The notes under the pieces: model-generated | Seen by the model: only the letters and a program-made list of their open reading frames with translations | Database searches by the model: none | Told to the model about the DNA's origin: nothing | In this document: positions 16,559 to 21,335 of the stretch, piece after piece | Layout: every line of letters starts with the position of its first letter | Position numbering within the stretch: position 1 is the stretch's first letter | DNA from: JAZDLM01 sp043801895 | GTDB taxonomy: Bacteria > Patescibacteriota > Kazan-3B-28 | Length of the DNA stretch: 34,957 nt | NCBI GenBank assembly: GCA_043801895.1 | Contig: JAZDLM010000006.1 | Location: 1-34,957, forward strand | Direction: 5' to 3' | Made by a program: the position numbers and the translations under genes

Positions 16559-16617
16559 AGCCGCGGCAATACACTGTGCTCCGAGGTAACCTAAGGAGCG
16601 AACCATAAAATGCGGCT
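16559..16617 (+). repeat. Guide-like hairpin U1
   Basis: Stem AGCCGC/GCGGCT. Left strand GGCAATACACTGT (13 nt), inner stem GCTCC/GGAGC, right strand GAACCATAAAAT. Confidence 0.65.
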
Positions 16618-16625
16618 TGGCTATC

Positions 16626-16667
16626 GGCGGGGCGGGCGATCGGGTATGGCCTGAAAGTTGCCCCGCC
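16626..16667 (+). repeat. Hairpin U2, inner hairpin missing
   Basis: Stem GGCGGGGC/GCCCCGCC. The interior is 26 nt: GGGCGATCGGGT + AT + GGCCTGAAAGTT, i.e. both 12-nt strands without an inner hairpin. Confidence 0.55.
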
Positions 16668-16687
16668 TCTTACTACGATTTTTCGCT

Positions 16688-16755
16688 AGCTATGCGCAGA
16701 ATGCAATGTCTCTGCTGGCTAATAGCAGCAGAGACGGGTCCGGAATTGCATAGCT
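16688..16755 (+). repeat. Guide-like hairpin U3
   Basis: Stem AGCTATGC/GCATAGCT. Left GCAGAATGCAAT, inner stem GTCTCTGCTG/CAGCAGAGAC (10 bp), right GGGTCCGGAATT. Confidence 0.8.
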
Positions 16756-16767
16756 TGGGCGAGATGA

Positions 16768-16834
16768 GGGCGGACGCTAGCGTTGTTGCTTTCCCTGAAA
16801 AGGGCGAGCGGACTGGGCCTTGTCCGCCCTTTTT
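16768..16834 (+). terminator. Guide-like hairpin U4, also the array terminator
   Basis: Stem GGGCGGAC/GTCCGCCC followed by TTTTT. Left GCTAGCGTTGTT, inner hairpin GCTTTCCC/GGGCGAGC (one mismatch), right GGACTGGGCCTT. Confidence 0.8.
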
Positions 16835-16863
16835 AATTATCTGCCCCTAGAGCCGAAAACTTC

Positions 16864-16893
16864 TTGACAGAATGAGGGGGTTTAGGGTATGCT
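16864..16893 (+). promoter_or_regulatory. Promoter of the IS110/Nop-like gene
   Basis: TTGACA-N18-TATGCT. The leader carries a hairpin CCCCG-GAAA-CGGGG (16918-16931). Confidence 0.7.
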
Positions 16894-16971
16894 GCCAGCG
16901 AACTTGACCGAGGCTTTCCCCGGAAACGGGGGACCAGCTTCTACCTTGACTCTCAATTTTAGGAGCGTGAC

Positions 16972-18144
16972 ATGAAGCGCATCATCGCGGTTATTCACGG
17001 GATTCGCACCCCGACTCGATTCTTTATCTGGTCTGGTTCGGGGAAGATCCAGCGAGTGGAATTTAAGGACGACGGGCTGGAGGTGCCGAGAGGAGAACGA
17101 GAGACAGCAGAAGGGAAGCAGCTGAAGTGGCTGCTGACAGAATTTCGCCCTGGCGACCTAGCCGTCTTCATGATGGGCGGGAGTGGGGACCACCTCGCCT
17201 ACGCCTTTGCCCGCCGAGCTGCCGAGCTAAATGGTGATACCAGTGTCGTCTCGCTCCCATCGTTCTGGCTCAAGCGTGAGCGGAACATTCAGGGCTGGAA
17301 AAAAGAGAAGGACGGTGAGCTACTCATTGAGCTGGCTCGTACTAAGCCGGAACTTTTCCGGTCGATTACCATCCCCCAGCAGCACGTCCTTAGAATTCGG
17401 GGGCAGATGAGGAGATACGAATTGGCGACCGAACTGCTGGCTAAGTGCAAGCAGCGGATGAAACGCCTGCTGGTCGGTCGGCTGTTCTACTGCGAGGAAG
17501 GTAAATACCCCGAAGGCAGGATAGCGGACTGGTTTCTGGAGGAAGAGGCGAACGACGAGACGCTGACCACCCTAGAGCGTAACAAGAGACGGGTTACCCA
17601 AGAGCTGGAATACGATCTTGAGCAGTTGGGCGTTTACTCCATCTTCCAGAAGGTGGTTGGCGTTGGGCCGGGGATTGCCGGGCGGCTGATCGCGGCCATT
17701 CTCGACATCAACCGCTTTAGCAATGCCGATAAGCTCGTCGCTTACTGTGGTGTGCATGTGGTAGGGAATGATCCCAATGGTGTCGGGGGCCGTTTCCCGC
17801 AACGACGACGGGGCGAAGTGGCGAACTGGGACGACCGGGCGCGCAAGGCTCTGTTCCTGTTTGTCGACCAGTGCATCCGGCGCCAGAAGTCTCCTTGGGG
17901 ACAGAAGTTCTTGGAGCTCAAGGCCCAAATACTCCTGAAGCACCCCAATCCGATTAAGGACGAAAAGTCCGGCAAGACAAAGTGGACAAAGGGCCATATC
18001 CATGCCACTACGCGCTGGAAGCTGGCTACTCTATTTGTCCGCTACATCTATCGGGAGTGGAAACGGCTGGAGCGCGAAGGCCTTGCCGGCGTCGTCGAAC
18101 TACCGGCTAAGCGCGCATATCAAAAGAGAGGGGCGGCTGCCTAA
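16972..18144 (+). CDS. Divergent IS110/Nop-like protein, candidate RNA-guided effector
   Basis: 390 residues. The N-terminal part (about 1-130) looks like a diverged RuvC-like fold of IS110 recombinases; a helical, charged middle (about 140-225) follows; then comes a C-terminal domain like Transposase_20/Nop: VVGVGPGIAGRLIAAI near 227-243, LVAYCGVHV, and a basic PQRRRG turn. Canonical IS110 catalytic positions seem altered: the first strand reads AVIHGI where GIDVS is usual, and the Ser-Gly motif reads PNGVGG. AGGAG lies 6 nt before ATG. Two hairpin arrays flank the gene. It could be an active IS110-type recombinase, a TIGR-associated (Tas-like) Nop protein, or a catalytically dead RNA-guided DNA binder. 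Function is inferred from context. Confidence 0.65.
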   Translation: MKRIIAVIHGIRTPTRFFIWSGSGKIQRVEFKDDGLEVPRGERETAEGKQLKWLLTEFRPGDLAVFMMGGSGDHLAYAFARRAAELNGDTSVVSLPSFWLKRERNIQGWKKEKDGELLIELARTKPELFRSITIPQQHVLRIRGQMRRYELATELLAKCKQRMKRLLVGRLFYCEEGKYPEGRIADWFLEEEANDETLTTLERNKRRVTQELEYDLEQLGVYSIFQKVVGVGPGIAGRLIAAILDINRFSNADKLVAYCGVHVVGNDPNGVGGRFPQRRRGEVANWDDRARKALFLFVDQCIRRQKSPWGQKFLELKAQILLKHPNPIKDEKSGKTKWTKGHIHATTRWKLATLFVRYIYREWKRLEREGLAGVVELPAKRAYQKRGAAA

Positions 18145-18180
18145 CCGGGGGGCTCAAGAGAGATTGAGATAATCAGTAGT

Positions 18181-18239
18181 GGGCGAGGCGAAGAACCGGA
18201 TGATCGCCTAGAGCGACCGTATGCCACATTGCCTCGCCC
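18181..18239 (+). repeat. Guide-like hairpin D1
   Basis: Stem GGGCGAGGC/GCCTCGCCC. Left GAAGAACCGGAT, inner hairpin 18202-18218, right GTATGCCACATT. A flanking 8-bp pairing AAGAGAGA/TCTTTCTT (18156-18163 with 18241-18248) may close it. Confidence 0.8.
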
Positions 18240-18252
18240 CTCTTTCTTAGTT

Positions 18253-18270
18253 GTTAATTGATAAATTAAC
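18253..18270 (+). repeat. AT-rich linker hairpin
   Basis: Perfect GTTAATT-GATA-AATTAAC in the linker between D1 and D2. Confidence 0.8.
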
Positions 18271-18278
18271 AGTTGAGA

Positions 18279-18328
18279 GAGAGCGATTACACACATGCGC
18301 TAAACAGCGCGAATACCAAAATGCTCTC
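18279..18328 (+). repeat. Guide-like hairpin D2
   Basis: Stem GAGAGC/GCTCTC. Left GATTACACACAT, inner GCGCT-AAAC-AGCGC, right GAATACCAAAAT. GAGAGAGAGC (18275-18284) can also pair with GCTCTCTCTC (18385-18394). Confidence 0.85.
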
Positions 18329-18385
18329 CGGCAAGGCGGTTTTAGTACTGGCCCAGCTAAGGTCGTGTATACCATTGCCTTGCCG
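18329..18385 (+). repeat. Guide-like hairpin D3
   Basis: Stem CGGCAAGGC/GCCTTGCCG. Left GGTTTTAGTACT, inner hairpin GGCC/GGTC (18350-18364), right GTGTATACCATT. It abuts D2 with no spacer. Confidence 0.85.
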
Positions 18386-18420
18386 CTCTCTCTCGGGTAT
18401 CCAATTTGCTTGGATGTTCG

Positions 18421-18479
18421 AGAAAGGGCGAGCACGTGATTGCGTTGGGTTAACTAGCGCGGAGAGCCCCATGCCCTCT
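18421..18479 (+). repeat. Guide-like hairpin D4
   Basis: Stem AGAAAGGGC/GCCCTCT with a small bulge. Left GAGCACGTGATT, inner GCGTT/AGCGC (18442-18460), right GGAGAGCCCCAT. Preceded by linker hairpin ATCCAA/TTGGAT. Confidence 0.78.
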
Positions 18480-18534
18480 GGCCGAGCGGATAACACCTTG
18501 GCGGCGTTGCCGTCGATGCGGTTGCCGCTCGGCC
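18480..18534 (+). repeat. Guide-like hairpin D5
   Basis: Stem GGCCGAGC/GCTCGGCC. Left GGATAACACCTT, inner GGCGGC/GCCGTC (18500-18514), right GATGCGGTTGCC, the only strand ending in C, which still pairs with the opposing G. Confidence 0.78.
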
Positions 18535-18572
18535 TCTCTCGCTGGTTGCGAAAATCTAACTTAGCAGTCAAC

Positions 18573-18632
18573 GAGAGGGCGCGTCCACTCGTATGCATCT
18601 TCCCAAGGATGCGGGGTTACAACTGCGCTCTC
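18573..18632 (+). repeat. Guide-like hairpin D6
   Basis: 8-bp stem 18575-18582/18625-18632 with one G.T pair. Left GTCCACTCGTAT, inner GCATC/GATGC (18595-18612), right GGGGTTACAACT. Confidence 0.85.
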
Positions 18633-18635
18633 GAC

Positions 18636-18693
18636 GGGCGAGGCGAATCAGGTACTGACCACTTATGTGGCCGTCAGGAGCCATGCCTCGCCC
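18636..18693 (+). repeat. Guide-like hairpin D7
   Basis: Stem GGGCGAGGC/GCCTCGCCC, identical to D1. Left GAATCAGGTACT, inner GACCAC/GTGGCC with an A.C mismatch (18657-18672), right GTCAGGAGCCAT. Confidence 0.85.
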
Positions 18694-18733
18694 CCTCTCT
18701 TGAGAAATTGATTTGAATCATCGATTTTTCCAG

Positions 18734-18785
18734 AGAGGCGCGGTGGCCAAAATGCTCAACTGAGCGATTGACGAGTTGCGCTTCT
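18734..18785 (+). repeat. Guide-like hairpin D8
   Basis: Stem AGAGGCGC/GCGCTTCT with one G.T. Left GGTGGCCAAAAT, inner GCTCA/TGAGC (18754-18765), right GATTGACGAGTT. Confidence 0.85.
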
Positions 18786-18789
18786 ATCC

Positions 18790-18853
18790 GGGGTAAGTCG
18801 AAAGAGCTTCTGGTCCCTGTTTACAGGGATCGATTGTAATCGTGGCTTACCCC
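18790..18853 (+). repeat. Guide-like hairpin D9
   Basis: Stem GGGGTAAGTC/GGCTTACCCC. Left GAAAGAGCTTCT, inner 8-bp hairpin with TTTA loop (18812-18831), right GATTGTAATCGT. Confidence 0.85.
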
Positions 18854-18892
18854 CTTCTCTAGAGCGGCGGATTTAGGGGTCGGCTCCTCTAG

Positions 18893-18944
18893 AGAAGCGC
18901 GAGTACATTGCTGCTCAGCCGAGCGAAGGTAATAATGCGCTTCT
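18893..18944 (+). repeat. Guide-like hairpin D10
   Basis: Stem AGAAGCGC/GCGCTTCT (8 perfect bp). Left GAGTACATTGCT, inner GCTC/GAGC (18913-18924), right GAAGGTAATAAT. Its 5' strand can alternatively pair in the linker stem CTTCTCTAGAG/CTCTAGAGAAG (18854-18864 with 18887-18897). Confidence 0.88.
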
Positions 18945-18956
18945 AATCAGGCCCCA

Positions 18957-19007
18957 TGCGGCGAACTCCGTCATGCTTCAACTCGAAGCGCTGAGAGCAG
19001 TGCCGCA
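18957..19007 (+). repeat. Guide-like hairpin D11
   Basis: Stem TGCGGC/GCCGCA. Left GAACTCCGTCAT, inner GCTTC/GAAGC (18975-18989), right GCTGAGAGCAGT. Confidence 0.85.
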
Positions 19008-19024
19008 ATTGAGGGCTGTTAACC

Positions 19025-19098
19025 GGAGCGGGATGATTACCAAGGTGCCTTGCCGATTGGGCAGAGCGAAGAGTTTGTTATCCCGCTCCCTCTTTTTT
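19025..19098 (+). terminator. Guide-like hairpin D12, also the array terminator
   Basis: Stem GGAGCGGGAT/ATCCCGCTCC followed by CTCTTTTTT. Left GATTACCAAGGT, inner hairpin 19047-19067 (one mismatch), right GAAGAGTTTGTT. Confidence 0.88.
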
Positions 19099-19101
19099 CA
19101 T

Positions 19102-19107
19102 TACAAT
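19102..19107 (+). promoter_or_regulatory. -10 element for a probably leaderless truB mRNA
   Basis: TACAAT ends 6 nt before the truB ATG, so transcription should start at or next to the A of ATG. No ribosome site fits between. Confidence 0.5.
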
Positions 19108-19113
19108 TAAGCC

Positions 19114-19785
19114 ATGACCATCGCCGGAGTTTTTCTTATCAATAAACCAGTCGGTATCACTTCGCATGATGTAGTGGATCGTCTGCGGAAGATTACCGGC
19201 GAACGAAGAATTGGCCACGCCGGAACTTTGGATCCGGCGGCGGAGGGCTTAATGATAGTAGCCATCGGTCGCGAGGCCACCAAAACCCTGAGCCGATACA
19301 GCGGGCTCGGTAAAACTTACGAGGCAGAAATTACTCTTGGGTACAGTAGCTCGACCTACGATCGTGAGGGCGAGCTGGTTAAAGTGTCCGACGCGCAGCC
19401 GTTATTGGAACAGGTCGTACCCGTGGTTAAAAGCTTTATTGGCAAACAAGAGCAGATGCCACCGATCTTTTCGGCTAAGAAAATTGGCGGCAAGAAAGCC
19501 TACGACCTAGCTCGGGCAGGTCGGGCGGTTACGCTGAAGCTGCAAGCAATCGAACTATACAGTATAGAAATATTGGGCTACCGATATCCGGTCCTAAAAC
19601 TGCGCGTCGCGGTTTCCTCGGGTGCTTATGTTAGATCGTTGGCTTACGATTTGGGCGTTAAGCTGAGAACGGGTGCGTATCTCTCCGCGTTGAAGCGGAC
19701 TCGAGTGGGAGATTATGAGTTGGCTCGGGCAGCTGATTTGGATAAATTGTCCACACCAGCGGATTTACTAGCAGCCAAAATCTAG
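19114..19785 (+). CDS. truB: tRNA pseudouridine-55 synthase
   Basis: Makes pseudouridine 55 in the T-loop of tRNAs. 223 residues. N-terminal 'GVFLINKPVGITSHDVV' is diagnostic; the catalytic aspartate is D40 in GHAGTLDPAAEGLM. Later family motifs are 'GKTYEAEITLG', 'QMPPIFSAKKIGGKKAYDLAR' and 'SSGAYVRSLAYDLG'. The C-terminal PUA domain of longer bacterial TruB is absent, giving a short form. The gene starts 16 nt after the array terminator and appears to have its own leaderless promoter. No strong terminator follows. Confidence 0.95.
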   Translation: MTIAGVFLINKPVGITSHDVVDRLRKITGERRIGHAGTLDPAAEGLMIVAIGREATKTLSRYSGLGKTYEAEITLGYSSSTYDREGELVKVSDAQPLLEQVVPVVKSFIGKQEQMPPIFSAKKIGGKKAYDLARAGRAVTLKLQAIELYSIEILGYRYPVLKLRVAVSSGAYVRSLAYDLGVKLRTGAYLSALKRTRVGDYELARAADLDKLSTPADLLAAKI

Positions 19786-19839
19786 CCCACCTTGCCCGAC
19801 GGAGCTTTTTTATTTAGGCTGAGGGGGCCAAGTTAAACT

Positions 19840-20328
19840 ATGAAATATTTCTATTGGACTCTCACTATTATCGTTATCGCCATATTGGGCTATGGCTATA
19901 CTTTAAATCCCGGGGGCGATAAAAAAGCGGAGACCAACAGCCCAGCACCCAGGCCTACTCGCGAAGTGGTAGTTTATCTTAGTAAAAATGATGCCAACAA
20001 GATCGTGCCGGTGGCGGTGAGTCGGTTGGTAGTCGGTAAGACTGACGCGGAGGTGGCGCTGGCCGCGCTGCGCGAACTAGTGAAGGGCCCGACCCTTGCG
20101 GAAATCGACCAGGGCTATTTAACAGCTATTCCCGACGGGGTGGTGGTAAATAGTGTCAGTATAGAAGGCGATACCGCCATCGCGGATTTTAATGACAAAC
20201 TCGATACCCCGACCAGCGGGGCGCCTTTGATTACCACTATAATCCACGACCAAATTGTCGGCACGCTCCAGCAATTTGCTAAGCAGGTCAAAATTACCAT
20301 CGGTGGGAGTAGAAAGGCAAAACTATAA
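19840..20328 (+). CDS. Anchored GerMN-domain protein, paralogue
   Basis: 162 residues: a membrane helix (about 5-21), a short Lys/Pro-rich linker, then a GerMN domain with VVVYLSKND, 'ALRELVKGPTLAEIDQGYLTAIP', 'VNSVSIEGDTAIADFND' and a final 'QVKITIGG' strand. It is clearly paralogous to the gene at 10463 (LVQGPT/LVKGPT) but without a Gmad2 partner next to it. Predicted extracytoplasmic structural or wall-associated role. The start ATG has no close ribosome site. Confidence 0.85.
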   Translation: MKYFYWTLTIIVIAILGYGYTLNPGGDKKAETNSPAPRPTREVVVYLSKNDANKIVPVAVSRLVVGKTDAEVALAALRELVKGPTLAEIDQGYLTAIPDGVVVNSVSIEGDTAIADFNDKLDTPTSGAPLITTIIHDQIVGTLQQFAKQVKITIGGSRKAKL

Positions 20329-20335
20329 ACAAAAA

Positions 20336-20355
20336 AGGCGACCTGGGGGTCGCCT
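20336..20355 (-). terminator. Intrinsic terminator for the minus-strand gene
   Basis: AGGCGACC-TGGG-GGTCGCCT with six A at 20331-20336 on the plus strand, i.e. a T-run when read on the minus strand. Confidence 0.85.
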
Positions 20356-20375
20356 GTCTGATGATCGAACAGGTG

Positions 20376-21254
20376 CTAGTTGGGGAATAAGTTCCCGGTC
20401 AGCTCGTCCTTCCTCCCCCCGCGCTTGGGAGGAGTGGCGCCACGGACCCGCGGCTGAGTGCCCGGCCGGTGATATCCTCGCCCTAAGTCGAGCGGGTGGT
20501 CCATCGCCAGAAGTAGACTCTGCTTGAGGAGTGGCAGCGGGGTCAACCCGCTGATGTAGGAGAGATCGGGGGACAGCAGGTTGTAATGGATGATGGTACC
20601 AACCACTAGCCCGAGCTTCCGTTCAAGAGTGGCCGTGGCCACTGCGATGCCGGTCGGGGCCTGAGAGAACGCCTGGAACTGCTTCTCGAATTCCCGGGCT
20701 CCGCCGTGGAGTTGGGCTATTGTCCCGCTGGCGGAATAGGGGAAGAGCGCGGCGGCGATCTCAGCTGCTCCGACTTTAGTGGTGCAAATCACCAAAGTCT
20801 TTTGCTCGCCGAGTGCGGCCGCGATCCGCACTAGCTTGACCATTTTGGGATGGGGATGCTTCTGGTTGTGTAAGCTTCCCCAAATCCCATTGAAGTCAAG
20901 CTTCTGCCGTAGCCGATGGCCGGCATCGGTGTCGTCGTGGTGTATGATCTGCTCGGCGTAACGCAGGGCGGCCTGCGGCGTTTCCGCAATCGCCCAGCGA
21001 ATCAGGCTCCACACCCGCCGATACTCGGCGACGAGCGTCCTCCGGTCGGCGAATAGCTGATGCCCAGGGTATTTTGCGATGAACTTCTCGAGCGTTTCGA
21101 TCCGCGAATTGGTCATCAGCCCGTCCTCGCTAACCTCGAAGGACATCTCGCAGCCGCGAAGCTGCTCGACGATGTCGAGTAGTAGTCGTCTGGCCATGGC
21201 CCACATCGGTTGAAGGCTACCGAGCGGGAGCAGGTAGGTGATGTCAAACTGCAT
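20376..21254 (-). CDS. Degenerate superfamily-2 helicase C-terminal domain protein
   Basis: 292 residues, the only confident minus-strand gene here. The central region resembles RecA-like domain 2 of Hef/ERCC4-type helicases: HPKMVKLVRIAAALGEQKTLVICTT, then 'IAQLHGG', 'FSQAPTGIAVATATLERKLGL' and 'IIHYNLLSPDLSYISG'. There is no domain 1 (no Walker A or DExH), and the motif VI arginine finger (usually QRxGRxGR) is replaced by ISGLTPL. So it cannot be a working helicase alone. The N-terminal 120 residues are helical. The tail is basic (PKRGGRKDEL). GGAGG lies 5 nt before ATG. A nucleic-acid-binding role is inferred. Confidence 0.6.
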   Translation of the reverse strand: MQFDITYLLPLGSLQPMWAMARRLLLDIVEQLRGCEMSFEVSEDGLMTNSRIETLEKFIAKYPGHQLFADRRTLVAEYRRVWSLIRWAIAETPQAALRYAEQIIHHDDTDAGHRLRQKLDFNGIWGSLHNQKHPHPKMVKLVRIAAALGEQKTLVICTTKVGAAEIAAALFPYSASGTIAQLHGGAREFEKQFQAFSQAPTGIAVATATLERKLGLVVGTIIHYNLLSPDLSYISGLTPLPLLKQSLLLAMDHPLDLGRGYHRPGTQPRVRGATPPKRGGRKDELTGNLFPN

Positions 21255-21260
21255 CTCAAC

Positions 21261-21297
21261 CTCCAGAACAGTATACTTTAATTATACGCTTCTGGAG
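21261..21297. promoter_or_regulatory. Nested palindrome over the minus-strand promoter
   Basis: CTCCAGAA...TTCTGGAG (8 bp arms) encloses GTATA...TATAC and a minus-strand TATAAT (plus-strand ATTATA at 21281-21286). The outer arm includes the ribosome site of the minus-strand gene. Candidate operator. Confidence 0.6.
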
Positions 21298-21323
21298 CGG
21301 AAAAATCAAGCCCCCCAGTGGGG

Positions 21324-21329
21324 TATAAT
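21324..21329 (+). promoter_or_regulatory. -10 element for a probably leaderless murD mRNA
   Basis: TATAAT ends 6 nt before ATG 21336, the same spacing as at truB. Confidence 0.55.
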
Positions 21330-21335
21330 GGGAAC

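Larger units (their letters stand above)
16559..16834 (+). ncRNA. Upstream array of four guide-like hairpins (U1-U4)
   Basis: A roughly 280-nt structured RNA with its own promoter and an intrinsic terminator formed by its last hairpin. Four hairpins (listed separately) follow the plan outer stem / 12-nt strand / inner hairpin / 12-nt strand / outer stem, every strand beginning with G and ending with T. U1 has 13 nt on the left; U2 lacks the inner hairpin. No credible protein is encoded here. It lies immediately upstream of the IS110/Nop-like gene, where IS110 elements encode their bridge RNA. Structure is seen; a guide role is inferred. Confidence 0.75.
18153..19098 (+). ncRNA. Downstream array of twelve guide-like hairpins (D1-D12)
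   Basis: A roughly 950-nt non-coding, highly structured region between the IS110/Nop-like stop and truB. Twelve hairpins share one geometry: stem of 6-10 bp, 12-nt left strand, inner hairpin (12-21 nt), 12-nt right strand, stem. All 24 strands start with G and 23 end with T (the exception ends with C, still pairing with G). The ten variable bases per strand differ in every copy, while stems differ but keep pairing. D2-D3, D4-D5, D6-D7, D8-D9 and D10-D11 form close pairs separated by 35-40-nt linkers with CTCT/AGAG complementarity. D12 is the terminator. No promoter was found at its start, so it is probably read through from the upstream gene. Confidence 0.85.

Noticed and set aside
16617..16850. 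77-codon plus-strand frame in the upstream array
   Set aside because: Spans U2-U4 and their terminator; no ribosome site; composition dictated by inverted repeats.
18247..18716. Open frames on both strands inside the downstream array (62-147 codons)
   Set aside because: They run through perfect hairpin stems, lack ribosome sites and change frame across units; RNA structure explains the sequence.
18181..19098. CRISPR array
   Set aside because: No identical direct repeats and no cas genes; conserved feature is hairpin geometry, not repeat sequence.
16500..19100. A complete IS110-type insertion sequence with ends
   Set aside because: No second copy or target duplication can be seen, ends cannot be defined, and the arrays are far larger than a normal single bridge RNA.
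20255..20527. Plus-strand frame overlapping the GerMN gene end and the minus-strand gene
   Set aside because: Crosses a terminator, antisense to a gene with clear helicase-C similarity.
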